From contig SVEB01000002.1 in NCBI GenBank assembly GCA_015057635.1, forward strand, positions 1-59,222: 59,222 nucleotides of DNA. The letters are read 5' to 3'. Both the position numbers and the translations under genes were made by a program. The first letter of the stretch is position 1; each line of letters begins with the position of its first letter. This DNA comes from Lachnospiraceae bacterium (GTDB lineage Bacteria; Bacillota; Clostridia; Lachnospirales; Lachnospiraceae). Of the stretch, positions 9,478 through 18,309 are shown one piece after another. The notes under the pieces were generated by a model, which saw only the letters and a program-made list of their open reading frames with translations, had not been told where the DNA came from and did no database searches.

Positions 9478-10203
9478 TTATATTTCTAAAAATTTGCCGT
9501 TTTCCCTTAACCATGCTCTCCAAGCCTTATAATCTGGCATAATTCGTTCTACTTCGTGCCAAAATGCCTGGGAATGATTCATTTGAATCAAATGACAAAG
9601 CTCATGGACTACAATATAGTCTAGCACTTCTTTTGGGGCAAGCACACATTTCCAATTAAAATTCAAATTGCATTTGCTCGAGCAGCTTCCATAACAGCCT
9701 TTCTGTTCCTTGATACGAATGGTATTATAGGTTTTTCCAGTATACGGAATATAATGATCTACCCGTTCCTGAAATCGGATTTTTGCCGCACCCCGAAACC
9801 ATTTTACAAAAGCAGGACGAAGCTTATCCGGATCCATTGTACCGGTCCTTACATGAAAGGATTCGCCGTCATAACGGATTTCAATTATAGATAGGCCTTC
9901 TTCAAAGTGCATATGAATGGTATGATACGTTCCTTCGTACAGAATCCTGCCACCATCTTTCAGGCTGTTATTCTTGCGCTCCGTCATTTCTTCAAAGCGC
10001 TTCTCATTCTCGGTCACCTTTTCATAAATCCATGGAAGTTTTGATGCAACAATCCGTTCCACCTCTTTTTTGCTTACACCGTGCGGAATTCGGATCGTAA
10101 CGGCTCCGTCTTTCGTTACAACAATCCCGATTGTCTTTCTTCTTGCTTTTACAACCGCATAGTTAATCGTCCTGCCATTGTATGTAATCATGTTCTGTTC
10201 CAT
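9478..10203 (-). CDS. YgjP/SprT-like zinc metallopeptidase (DUF45)
   Basis: A 241-residue protein of the YgjP/WLM-like M48 clan. The zinc site is VVHELCHLIQMNHSQAFWH, i.e. HExxH plus a downstream His and Glu (HEVERIMPDY), near the C-terminus. The preceding CYGSCSSKCNLNFNW block is typical of the family. No signal peptide, so cytosolic. The ATG at 10203 is used; an in-frame GTG nine bases upstream and an ATG 15 bases inside are alternatives, since the ribosome site is weak. Stand-alone gene; substrate unknown. Confidence 0.85.
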   Translation of the reverse strand: MEQNMITYNGRTINYAVVKARRKTIGIVVTKDGAVTIRIPHGVSKKEVERIVASKLPWIYEKVTENEKRFEEMTERKNNSLKDGGRILYEGTYHTIHMHFEEGLSIIEIRYDGESFHVRTGTMDPDKLRPAFVKWFRGAAKIRFQERVDHYIPYTGKTYNTIRIKEQKGCYGSCSSKCNLNFNWKCVLAPKEVLDYIVVHELCHLIQMNHSQAFWHEVERIMPDYKAWRAWLRENGKFLEI

Positions 10204-10366
10204 GTCATTCACTACTTCTTACCGTTCCTTTCCCGATACCTGCCTTTTGTTCTTATTTTATCAAAGGCACCTTAAAAAGTCACGAACGTTTTAGGACAAT
10301 GCATTTGCAATCTTTTCCTCTTTTCGCTATAATATGTTTAAACTCTAGGATTGAAAGGATTGTTCA

Positions 10367-10840
10367 ATGAATATTTTAGTAAGCGCTTGCCTTTTAAATG
10401 TTGCCTGCCGCTATGACGGACTCGCAAAAGGTAATGAACAGGTTCAAAATTTAATGAAAAAACATACTTTAATTCCCGTCTGTCCGGAACAGCTTGGCGG
10501 CCTTCCGACTCCAAGACCGGCTTCCGAAAGAGTCGGCGATCGCGTGATGACAGCAGACCGGAATGATTTCACAGATGAGTTTGTCAAAGGGGCAGAGGAA
10601 GTATTACGCCTTGCAAAACTTTATGACTGTCACTACGCAGTCTTAAAAGAGAAGAGCCCTTCCTGTGGAAAAGGACTGATCTATGACGGCACTTTTTCCG
10701 GTCACCTCACTTCAGGAAACGGCATCACAGCTGACCTTCTTACCAATCACGGCATCCACATATATGGGGAATCACAGATTGCTGTTTTACTTCAAGAAAT
10801 TGAAGAAGAAGGACGAGTGTCGGAGAAAGACAAAGCGTGA
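10367..10840 (+). CDS. DUF523 protein (TudS-like)
   Basis: A 157-residue member of the DUF523 family, one branch of which (TudS) is an iron-sulfur thiouracil desulfurase. Conserved cysteines are seen at residues 8 and 14 (SACLLNVACRYDG), in PVCPEQLGGLPTPR and in EKSPSCG, which suits a [4Fe-4S] site. The GLPTPRPASE segment is a family hallmark. GAAAGGA lies before the ATG. Whether this copy desulfurates thiouracil is not shown by the sequence. Confidence 0.8.
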   Translation: MNILVSACLLNVACRYDGLAKGNEQVQNLMKKHTLIPVCPEQLGGLPTPRPASERVGDRVMTADRNDFTDEFVKGAEEVLRLAKLYDCHYAVLKEKSPSCGKGLIYDGTFSGHLTSGNGITADLLTNHGIHIYGESQIAVLLQEIEEEGRVSEKDKA

Positions 10841-10933
10841 TTTATTATGTGAGTTTTTTAGGCGGAATACGTCTTTCTTGGTTTGGGGTCGTATATAATG
10901 AAGTAAGAATGTTTTTATGAAGGTGATGTGGGC

Positions 10934-11629
10934 ATGTTACCACTGTGCATTGCATTTTCCGGAGGAATGCTTATTTTTTTAGTACTGATTCCGCTTTATA
11001 TCGGAAGCAAGCTGAATTCACTGATAAAGGCTGTATCTGCAGGGATTAAAGGTATTTCCAGCTTGATTGCGATTTCGTTCGGGGTGGCTGGTATGATTAA
11101 GATGGTTTATTATTCGGATGGAATAAACTATACCGGTCTGATAAATGATGTCTGGCTTTTAGCCGGCCTTATTTTGTGCTTGGCAGGCGATGTAGCACTT
11201 GTTTTTTCGATCACGGCAGGCGGAAGCTTATTTACTCTAGCCCATATAAGCTACATTATATTTTTCCTTCGGGTAGGAAGTTTTACACCGGTCTCTATTC
11301 CCATCTTTTCTCTTTGCGTGGTAGCTGTTATGTGCAGTCTATATCAGTATATGGGTTCTGTGGGAAAGAATAAATTTCGTCTGATTGCATATGGCGCTGT
11401 AATTCTTGCAAACTGTTCCATCGGCATTATACTCCCATTCCAGATTGGCATTAACGGCTTTTTGCCTGCAATCGGATGCGTCCTTCTTGGAGTATCAGAC
11501 TATACGCTGCTTCGCAATACGTTTGTCCAAAAAACGGTACTGTCAGACTGCATTTCCCTTAATACTTATTACGCTGGACTTTTCCTGCTTTCTTTAAGCC
11601 TCTACCTGAAAGCATTTCTTGTCTTCTAA
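10934..11629 (+). CDS. YhhN family membrane protein (lysoplasmalogenase-like)
   Basis: A 231-residue integral membrane protein with about seven or eight hydrophobic helices and little else. The segment LICLAGDVALVF and the following AHISYIIFF match the YhhN/TMEM86 family, whose characterised members hydrolyse lysoplasmalogens; plasmalogens occur in many Clostridia. The ATG at 10934 has AAGGTG eight bases upstream; a GTG at 10928 is less well placed. A TATAAT-like element lies about 45 bases upstream. Confidence 0.7.
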   Translation: MLPLCIAFSGGMLIFLVLIPLYIGSKLNSLIKAVSAGIKGISSLIAISFGVAGMIKMVYYSDGINYTGLINDVWLLAGLILCLAGDVALVFSITAGGSLFTLAHISYIIFFLRVGSFTPVSIPIFSLCVVAVMCSLYQYMGSVGKNKFRLIAYGAVILANCSIGIILPFQIGINGFLPAIGCVLLGVSDYTLLRNTFVQKTVLSDCISLNTYYAGLFLLSLSLYLKAFLVF

Positions 11630-11668
11630 ACTCTCTATATAAGTACTGTTAGGCACATCCACAAGACT

Positions 11669-11728
11669 TAAGGGCTTTCCGGCGAATCATCCCATAATCG
11701 AAGGGATCGTATTCGCCAGAAGGCCCTT
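11669..11728. terminator. Bidirectional terminator between convergent genes
   Basis: A long interrupted stem (AAGGGC/GGCGAAT/ATCCC with GGGAT/ATTCGCC/GCCCTT) lies between the ends of the YhhN gene and the convergent MetH-activation gene. Confidence 0.65.
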
Positions 11729-11783
11729 ACTCATCATTTCTAATATGATAACTTAATTTAAAAATTAGCTTATAATAACCTCT

Positions 11784-12470
11784 TTAAAGACATTTCTTCT
11801 TTAAGGTACAGCGGTCTTTCATTGTGCAGGACTCACAGCGAGTACCTCTTTGTGTCTCTTCCTCCACTTCTTTTATTCCCTCTGTCCGCTTCTTAAGGCC
11901 AATAAAACCGGTTACGGACTTTACCGGGACAAGCAGGAAGTTCTCATTGCATGTAAGACCAATTTTTTCTTCTGCATTCACAAGTTTTAAAAACTCTGCC
12001 TGTGTCTCAATTGGAAGATCACCATATCCGATTCCAAACTGCCAGTTTATCCTGTAATCGGGATATTCCTGTTTTAACTCTTTTTCAATTTTTTCCCGTA
12101 CCCGTTCAATTCCGGCATTAGCGGCAGCATCTAGCAAAAGAGCATCTAACATGCTCGTTTTCTGGGTTGCTTCGATTAACTCATCCACCTCTTTGCCTAA
12201 TGTGGCACAACCAAGTGATACAAGCTCGCATCCTTCCAGATGCTTTTTAATGGATTCGCCCTTTAATTCCAGGCCATGCCCGGCAATCCAGAGCCTGTTC
12301 TCTTCTCTCTCAATGGGATACACCTTATAAAAATACTTTGGAACCGCTGCTTCAATCAGCTGCTGCTCACAGTAAGCGATATCCTCTGCCATAACCTCAT
12401 CCGGCCTGTTCTCTCCATATCCTAAATAATGAAGCATCTCTTCTCTATTGAGCAGTTCTTCTTTTTTCAT
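11784..12470 (-). CDS. Stand-alone B12-dependent methionine synthase activation-domain protein
   Basis: A 228-residue protein equivalent to the C-terminal SAM-binding reactivation domain of MetH, here a separate gene as in many Clostridia. It would reductively remethylate oxidised cob(II)alamin on methionine synthase. The family FGIGYGDLP SAM-binding motif is present. The C-terminus carries an extra basic Cys cluster (CESCTMKDRCTLKKKC), which could bind metal or an Fe-S cluster. GAGGGGGAAT precedes the ATG. No methionine synthase gene is in the window. Confidence 0.85.
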   Translation of the reverse strand: MKKEELLNREEMLHYLGYGENRPDEVMAEDIAYCEQQLIEAAVPKYFYKVYPIEREENRLWIAGHGLELKGESIKKHLEGCELVSLGCATLGKEVDELIEATQKTSMLDALLLDAAANAGIERVREKIEKELKQEYPDYRINWQFGIGYGDLPIETQAEFLKLVNAEEKIGLTCNENFLLVPVKSVTGFIGLKKRTEGIKEVEEETQRGTRCESCTMKDRCTLKKKCL

Positions 12471-12511
12471 AGGTATTCCCCCTCGTTAAAATGTAATTCA
12501 GTTCTTAAAGC

Positions 12512-13444
12512 CTATCGATAGTATTCATTTAAAAATGCCTTCAGATGCCTTTTATAAAGCGTACGGTTTATCACACAGGACTCCGCATGCTTTGCGCCTT
12601 TTGCAATATAGATATCCTTCCTGCCGATCCTGGCATCATACATCTCCCTTGCCATCTCACACGGTACAAAATGATCCTTCTCACCATGAATAAATAAAAT
12701 CGGTGTCCGGCTGAATATTGCGCCTCTTATCGGCTCCACCTTGTTAATCGAACATCCCGACCGTAGCTTTACAAGCAGATTAGCCGGCGGATAAAAAAGA
12801 AATGCCGGAAGATGGAATCCATTCTTAATCTGATAGATCAACAGTTTTTTTAGACTGGAATAACCACAGTCCTCTACTGTACAGGCAATTCGATCATCAA
12901 TCGTCAAAAGATTTAAAACCGTTGCCGCCCCCATAGACTCTCCATGCGTCACAATCCGGATATCCTCTCCAAACCGTTCATAGCACCAGTCCACCACTGT
13001 CTGTAGATCATACACCTCATAATATCCCATCGTGGTAAATGCCTTTCCGCTATCTCCGTGATTCCTGTGATCGTACACCACTACCGAAAACCCCAGTTCC
13101 ATATACATCTGTGCGTACACAAACGAAGCATATTTTCCCGCCGTATATCCATGACAGATCACTGCCACCTTCTGCCTGTTATGTACTCGTTTCGTCAGTT
13201 CATTCTCCAGAACAAATCCATCTAACAGATACCCATATCTCGACTCTATCTGAATCGGCGTTTTTTCTACCCGTTCAAAAAATGCCGGATCCAGCCGTCC
13301 ACTCTTTGCCTCATCCTCATAAATCTGCTCTGTCGTCCCAGCTCTCGGCTTTAACATCACGTCCGATAACTTCCAAGCCGCCACAAAAATCAACAAAATA
13401 ATCAGTCCCACAATACTCAAAACCCAAATCCCAGCAACCGACAT
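12512..13444 (-). CDS. Membrane-anchored alpha/beta hydrolase
   Basis: A 310-residue serine hydrolase of the S33/hydrolase_4 type. A single N-terminal transmembrane helix (about residues 4-26) anchors it, with the catalytic domain probably outside. The nucleophile elbow is HGESMGAA, the oxyanion segment is CHGYTAGK, an acidic residue lies near FIHGEKDHFVP, and the His is in KGAKHAES. The ATG at 13444 was preferred to an upstream GTG because AGGTG lies at the right distance. Substrate unknown. Confidence 0.8.
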   Translation of the reverse strand: MSVAGIWVLSIVGLIILLIFVAAWKLSDVMLKPRAGTTEQIYEDEAKSGRLDPAFFERVEKTPIQIESRYGYLLDGFVLENELTKRVHNRQKVAVICHGYTAGKYASFVYAQMYMELGFSVVVYDHRNHGDSGKAFTTMGYYEVYDLQTVVDWCYERFGEDIRIVTHGESMGAATVLNLLTIDDRIACTVEDCGYSSLKKLLIYQIKNGFHLPAFLFYPPANLLVKLRSGCSINKVEPIRGAIFSRTPILFIHGEKDHFVPCEMAREMYDARIGRKDIYIAKGAKHAESCVINRTLYKRHLKAFLNEYYR

Positions 13445-13557
13445 TCCACGCACCTGCCATCCTCATAATCTCTACATCATGAAATTACATTTCTTCCTCT
13501 TCTGTCCATCATTTGCGCCTATCTATTCTTTTTCACTCACTCATCCTTGCGCCACGT

Positions 13558-13674
13558 AAACTCCTCTTCCGCATCCATCCTCCGAATCGGTACAAGAAAC
13601 TCTCATTCCTTCATCCGTCCCAGAATCCATAGCAAAAACTCTCATTCCTCTATCCATCTCCGAATATACACCGC
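13558..13674. repeat. Three degenerate 39-bp tandem copies
   Basis: Copies start at 13558, 13597 and 13636, each beginning AAACTC and containing TCATCC-like and CGAAT-like blocks at the same offsets. The exact 39-base spacing makes a decayed tandem array likely. It is non-coding and lies just beside palindrome B1. Confidence 0.6.
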
Positions 13675-13710
13675 GAAGTCCGTTCCGCCGTCTGTCGCCA
13701 GGAAATAATG

Positions 13711-14017
13711 GAGAAAAATCCAGGCTTTCCGGCTGATTTTTGGCCTACCTACAAAAGAAAGGGATTGCTGGGAACGGATCCATCTTTGCACCTATGAGCG
13801 GATTCTAATTTTTCTTATATGGTTTTTGCAGATGATAGTCCCAAAAAGGCACTGTCTGACGAGGAACGAGGAGTTTGCCTTTTTGGGGCTTGTCATCATC
13901 TGCAAAAAGCATATTAGAAAAATAGAATCTGCGAATCGAAGCAAAGATAGATCCGTTCCCAGCAATCCCGATCACCAGGCATCCGTGCCAAAAATCAACC
14001 GGAAAGCCTGGATTTTC
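13711..14017. repeat. Long palindromic element, family B copy 1
   Basis: A near-perfect inverted repeat of about 307 bases ending five bases from the nfo stop codon. Blocks from outside: outer stem around AAAATCCAGGCTTTCCGG; internal loop containing CACCAGGC on the right; stem GGGATTGCTGGGAACGGAT; internal loop with CCTATGAG on the left and CGAATCGAAGC on the right; a TTCTAATTTTTCTTATATGG / CATATTAGAAAAATAGA loop; stem TTTTTGCAGATGAT; then CCCAAAAAGGC closing the apex CACTGTCTGACGAGGAACG. The loops recur in copy B2 but the stems are unrelated. Confidence 0.9.
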
Positions 14018-14022
14018 GCCTT

Positions 14023-14925
14023 CTACTCCTGTCTCTGAATACGTCCAATAAGTCCAGGATCGAAGACTCTTTTTTTGAGCATTTCGATTTCGTATTTGTA
14101 TGGGGCGAAGGATTTATCCTTGCTATCTGGAAGTGCCACATAAGGTGTCTCTAAAATCTTTGGTACATTCTCAAAATCCTTATGATGCACAATGTAATTC
14201 AGTGCATCAAATCCAATATATCCAAATCCGATATTCTCGTGACGATCCTTCTTTGCGCCACATACATTCTTGCTGTCATTCACATGGAATACGGCAATCT
14301 GATCTTTCCCAAGCAAACGGTCAAATTCCCCGATCACGCCATCGAAATCATTTACAATATCATAGCCTGCATCATGAATATGACAGGTATCAAAGCAGAT
14401 TCTAAGCTTGTCATTATGAACCACACCATCATAGATTCGTGCCATCTCTTCAAAGTCACGGCCGATCTCACTGCCCTTTCCTGCCATTGTCTCTAACGCA
14501 ACATATACATTCGTATCATGGGTCAGAACTTCATTAAGCCCCTTAATGATCTGCTTCGTTCCGGCATCCGTTCCGGCATTCACATGTGCGCCCGGATGCA
14601 GTACCATAACCCGGCTTCCCATTGCAGCACTTCTTTCTAATTCCTTCGCCAAAAATTCCGTAGCAAGGGAGAATGTCTCCTCCTTAACGGAGTTTCCAAG
14701 ATTGATGATATAAGGAGCATGGATGATAATATCCGAGATGCCGCACTCCTTCATATAGGCAAACCCCGCATCCAGATTCAGCTCGCTTATCTCTTTTCTT
14801 CTTGTATTCTGAGGTGCCCCGGTATATACCATAAAGGTATTGGCTCCGTAAGAATTCGCTTCCTTTACAGAACCTAAGAACATCTCTTTTCCACTCATGC
14901 CAACATGAGAGCCTAACTTTAACAT
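14023..14925 (-). CDS. nfo: Endonuclease IV (AP endonuclease)
   Basis: A 300-residue TIM-barrel enzyme of base-excision repair that cuts DNA at abasic sites using three metal ions. It begins [15 protein letters not shown]. Metal-binding segments are visible: [34 protein letters not shown], and [28 protein letters not shown] lies before the start. The gene follows the methyltransferase gene with a 39-base gap, so they may be cotranscribed, and palindrome B1 begins just after its stop. Confidence 0.95.
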   Translation of the reverse strand: MLKLGSHVGMSGKEMFLGSVKEANSYGANTFMVYTGAPQNTRRKEISELNLDAGFAYMKECGISDIIIHAPYIINLGNSVKEETFSLATEFLAKELERSAAMGSRVMVLHPGAHVNAGTDAGTKQIIKGLNEVLTHDTNVYVALETMAGKGSEIGRDFEEMARIYDGVVHNDKLRICFDTCHIHDAGYDIVNDFDGVIGEFDRLLGKDQIAVFHVNDSKNVCGAKKDRHENIGFGYIGFDALNYIVHHKDFENVPKILETPYVALPDSKDKSFAPYKYEIEMLKKRVFDPGLIGRIQRQE

Positions 14926-14964
14926 ATCTTACTTCCTTTCCATCGAATGGTATTCTTCTTTCCC

Positions 14965-16464
14965 CTAACCCATATATCGGATTACAAACAGATAAGTTCC
15001 CTCTCTCATGGAAATCTCAAATTCTTTTTCAATCTTATATGGTCTTGTACATAATTTCTTTACATAATCGCGGTTATGGCTGTACATAATGATGATTCCA
15101 TCTTCCTTCAGATGTTTTTTCGCCTTTAAGAAGAAGTTCTGATAAAGCGTAAACAGTTCCTTATCTTCTCTTCCTCCATTTTTAAATGGCATATTGGTGA
15201 CGATTTCATCAAACAGATACTCATGTGTGAAGTCAAAGAAATCACGGTTGATATAATTGATGACCGCGTGTGCCGCATCCGCATTCTTTCTTGCCTTTGC
15301 AATCGCTTCTCCAAAGATATCAAGACCATACATGGTCTTCCCTTTTTGAATACGGTTGCGTTCCATAAGCATCGTTCCCACACCACAGAATGGATCTAAC
15401 ACCTGAGAATTCTCTTTGATATATGGTCTGGCCAGTTCCATTGCAAGTGCTGCATTAACCGGCTGAATGCTTGCTGCAATGCTTTCCTTGCGGTAAGCGA
15501 ATCTGTCATCTTTTAAGGTAAATAATTTCACTAACACATTGAAGTTTGCGTCTTTATTTTCAATCAGACGAATTTCCACTTCATAATTGTTTACCGAGTT
15601 GATTAACGTACGTTTGGAAAGGCGTTCGATTTCATTTCCAAGACGTTTTGCAAAGGTACTGCGACGGCTTAAATCCATATTCTTGCTCTTTACTTCAAGT
15701 CTGAAATAAAACGGAGCCCCCCCCTCATGTCTCTTTACAAGGAAATCAAGGAATTTTCCGTTTGCGATCGCAGCTGCTGCCTGGTCTACATCATTCGGAA
15801 GCACTTTCATTCCGTCAACGGCAAACAATAGCTCACTGTAAGTACGGATATTCAACACATCCAAAAGATCGGTCGTCTTCACCATAACACCCGCTGCGAA
15901 TTCTTTCTTCGGCATGTTTTCTAACTGGTCCGTTGTCACATGGATATGATTACGGTTTGTTACAAGCACGACTTCTGAAGGAACCGTATAGCCGGTGAAC
16001 TTATGTGCTTTATTTCCTTCCATCATCAGCACTAAGTTGGAAAGGGCACGCATCTCTTCCCCAATATGCTTTTTATTTTCTTCTGTCACCTTGATTTCGG
16101 ACAGTGTTTTTATTCTTTCCTTAAATGCATCCACATACTTACGGCAGTCAAATTCCTCTAACGCCTTTAAGTATGCCGTCTTTGCGAACATAGTCTGCTC
16201 TTTCACATACGCATCGTATAATAAATCCATAAATTCCGGTACGGCAAGTTCACCTAAGATGATGGCTGTATTCTTTCTTACCTTTGGATCCTCATTCTCT
16301 AACAGAGTATGGAAAATGCTATAGTCTCCGTTCAAATAGTAAAGAGCAGCCTCACGATTATGAGTATCCGACTTGCGGTCTTCCCTAAGTTCCTCTTTTA
16401 ATGAAATTAAATTCTGTCTAATGTCGTTTCCGTCTATAATTGCTTGAAAGGTTTCCCTTATCAT
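14965..16464 (-). CDS. TRM11-like RNA methyltransferase with HEAT-like N-terminus
   Basis: A 499-residue protein. Residues about 50-115 resemble HEAT-type helical repeats (EDPKVRKNTAIILGELAVPE). The C-terminal half is a SAM-dependent methyltransferase of the UPF0020/TRM11 group with VLDPFCGVGTMLME and the catalytic tetrapeptide NMPF, a variant of the usual NPPY/F. The middle region may correspond to the RNA-binding part. A tRNA or rRNA guanine-N2 target is plausible for the family, but the exact substrate is unknown. Confidence 0.75.
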   Translation of the reverse strand: MIRETFQAIIDGNDIRQNLISLKEELREDRKSDTHNREAALYYLNGDYSIFHTLLENEDPKVRKNTAIILGELAVPEFMDLLYDAYVKEQTMFAKTAYLKALEEFDCRKYVDAFKERIKTLSEIKVTEENKKHIGEEMRALSNLVLMMEGNKAHKFTGYTVPSEVVLVTNRNHIHVTTDQLENMPKKEFAAGVMVKTTDLLDVLNIRTYSELLFAVDGMKVLPNDVDQAAAAIANGKFLDFLVKRHEGGAPFYFRLEVKSKNMDLSRRSTFAKRLGNEIERLSKRTLINSVNNYEVEIRLIENKDANFNVLVKLFTLKDDRFAYRKESIAASIQPVNAALAMELARPYIKENSQVLDPFCGVGTMLMERNRIQKGKTMYGLDIFGEAIAKARKNADAAHAVINYINRDFFDFTHEYLFDEIVTNMPFKNGGREDKELFTLYQNFFLKAKKHLKEDGIIIMYSHNRDYVKKLCTRPYKIEKEFEISMREGTYLFVIRYMG

Positions 16465-16585
16465 GTATTCTCTTACCTTTCTATCATCGTATATTTCATG
16501 TTTCCCATCTATCCCATATTTTATGACCGTTTATCCACTGTCACACACGGGATTCCTCATCATAAATTTGTTCTAATGTCTTCCC

Positions 16586-16614
16586 ATTATAGCCTTTTTC
16601 TTGAAAAAAGTAAA
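16586..16614 (-). promoter_or_regulatory. Promoter of the methyltransferase-nfo unit
   Basis: Reverse-strand TTTACT, a 17-base spacer and TATAAT lie about 120 bases upstream of the methyltransferase start. Confidence 0.65.
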
Positions 16615-16683
16615 CAATACGTTATATTGAAACATTTTATTAAAATACTTTTACATCCTTCTTTTCTCCATTCCTGCACGTTA

Positions 16684-16713
16684 TTTACAGTATATATGGA
16701 ATAGTGGTATAAT
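16684..16713 (+). promoter_or_regulatory. Promoter of the pectinesterase gene
   Basis: TTTACA, an 18-base spacer and TATAAT, about 65 bases before the start codon. Confidence 0.7.
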
Positions 16714-16779
16714 ATTCCTTGACTTCGGGCATTTTCGGCATAAAGTCCCGTTTAAACTATTATTTTAGGAGGCATCATT

Positions 16780-17808
16780 ATGAGTACGACGCTTTACGTT
16801 TCACATGATTTTAATAAGCATCCGGATGATTTTCATTCCATTCAGGAAGCGATAAATTCCATCTCCAAGGAAAATAAAGAAAGAGTGACGATTTTTATCA
16901 GGAAGGGCTCTTATGAAGAAAAACTTACAATTGATCGTCCTTTCCTTACATTAGAAGGCGAAGATCCAAAAGAAACCATTCTTACATATTCCGATCATGC
17001 AACACAGGTTATGGAAGATGGCAGCAACCGTGGTACATTCCGTACTGCTTCCGTTTTCGTTGATACCCACGACTTTACGGCAAAGAATCTCGTATTTGAA
17101 AATGCCGCCGGTTTCGGACGTCTTGTTGGACAGGCACTTGCCCTTTACGTAGACGGTGACCGCATTATCTTTGATAACTGCACATTCTTAGGAAGCCAGG
17201 ATACGCTCTTTACCGGCCCACTTCCTCCGACTGCTTTTAAAAAGGGCGGATTTACCGGTCCTAAGGAATTCGCTCCACGTATTAATGGAAGGCATTACTA
17301 CCATAACTGCTTTATCCGCGGGGATGTGGATTTTATCTTCGGAAGCGCGACTGCTTACTTTGAAAACTGTGAGATCTTCTCCCAAAAGACAGATGAGGAA
17401 CCTGCTGCCACAGATTTAGCAAATCAGAAATGCTACGGCTATGTGACTGCCTCCAGTACAGCAGAAGGTCAGGAATACGGTTATGTTTTTGAAAGCTGCA
17501 AACTGACAAGCAACTGTCCAAAAGGCAGCGTTTATCTTGGACGCCCTTGGAGAAATTTCGCTAAGACCGTGTATTTAAACTGCGAGCTTGGCGCTCATAT
17601 CAAAGAAGAAGGTTGGCATGACTGGAATAAGCCAGAGGCTCACTCTACCATCCTGTATGCAGAATATAACAGCACCGGTGAAGGCGCTGAAGGTTTCCTT
17701 GCCGGAAAACGCGCACCTTTTGCAAAAACTCTTACAGAATCTGATCTTCCTCACTACACAAAAGCCGCTGTCCTCTCCGGTACGGATGGCTGGAAGGCAG
17801 AGATCTAG
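16780..17808 (+). CDS. Pectinesterase, apparently cytosolic
   Basis: A 342-residue carbohydrate esterase family 8 enzyme that removes methyl esters from pectin or oligogalacturonides. Conserved right-handed beta-helix motifs are GQALALY, GSQDTLF (catalytic Asp), DVDFIFGSATA (second Asp) and YLGRPWRN (Arg). The protein starts MSTTLYVSHDFNKHPDD with no signal peptide, so it probably acts on imported oligomers. AGGAGG precedes the ATG. It is monocistronic, with its own promoter and terminator. Confidence 0.92.
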   Translation: MSTTLYVSHDFNKHPDDFHSIQEAINSISKENKERVTIFIRKGSYEEKLTIDRPFLTLEGEDPKETILTYSDHATQVMEDGSNRGTFRTASVFVDTHDFTAKNLVFENAAGFGRLVGQALALYVDGDRIIFDNCTFLGSQDTLFTGPLPPTAFKKGGFTGPKEFAPRINGRHYYHNCFIRGDVDFIFGSATAYFENCEIFSQKTDEEPAATDLANQKCYGYVTASSTAEGQEYGYVFESCKLTSNCPKGSVYLGRPWRNFAKTVYLNCELGAHIKEEGWHDWNKPEAHSTILYAEYNSTGEGAEGFLAGKRAPFAKTLTESDLPHYTKAAVLSGTDGWKAEI

Positions 17809-17855
17809 CAAATCTGTCATCGTTTACGGCATTTTTGCCCAAATAAAAATTTAGG

Positions 17856-17910
17856 CGAAAGAGCTGTCTGCACCAGAAGCAAACTATTACTGGTGCGGAC
17901 AGCTCTTTCG
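17856..17910 (+). terminator. Terminator of the pectinesterase gene
   Basis: A 21-bp stem (CGAAAGAGCTGTCTGCACCAG against its complement, one G-U pair) with a 13-base loop, followed by a short T-rich stretch. Confidence 0.8.
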
Positions 17911-17972
17911 TTATCTTTTCCTGACTCTCTGAATACCTGTCAGTACATAATGAAATCTTTCTTCGCTTATTG

Positions 17973-18173
17973 CTAAGTTAGTTTTCGCATCAAAAAAGAT
18001 GCCTGCATGTAATCCTGCTTGCGAACATAGAAGATATATCCAGATGACAGGCCCTTGTTTTTATTCCGAATAGTAAACGGGATCCGGTATTGATAAAGGA
18101 TAGCCTGCACATGAGCCTTCTGCGAAGCAGATGCTGTGTAATAAAGACGTTTTCGATTCCACAATACAACCAT
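17973..18173 (-). CDS. Small conserved-type hypothetical protein
   Basis: A 66-residue basic protein (MVVLWNRKRLYYTASASQ...) with AGGAGGAAG seven bases before its ATG. It looks like the small Lachnospiraceae proteins of the pattern 'kinetic YY...I..L...IPF.IR...YIFYV.K.DY..A', vaguely like the DUF2007 fold. No known function, no signal peptide. An overlapping longer reading frame in another phase lacks a ribosome site. Confidence 0.6.
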   Translation of the reverse strand: MVVLWNRKRLYYTASASQKAHVQAILYQYRIPFTIRNKNKGLSSGYIFYVRKQDYMQASFLMRKLT

Positions 18174-18225
18174 GTAAACTTCCTCCTGCTATTCCTCATT
18201 TTAACTAAAATAGCACAATAAGCAA

Positions 18226-18269
18226 AATACGATTTCGGCTGTCGTAGATTCTACAGGCGAAATCGTATT
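18226..18269 (-). terminator. Terminator of fabV
   Basis: A perfect 12-bp stem (AATACGATTTCG with CGAAATCGTATT) with a 20-base loop and, on the reverse strand, a TTTTGCTTATT tail after the fabV stop. Confidence 0.75.
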
Positions 18270-18309
18270 GTGAATAAAACATTTTATATCTTGCAAATCC
18301 TCTATCTGC

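Noticed and set aside
11784..12511. Cobalamin or SAM riboswitch before the MetH-activation gene
   Set aside because: Only about 40 bases separate it from the next gene start and no riboswitch core was recognisable.
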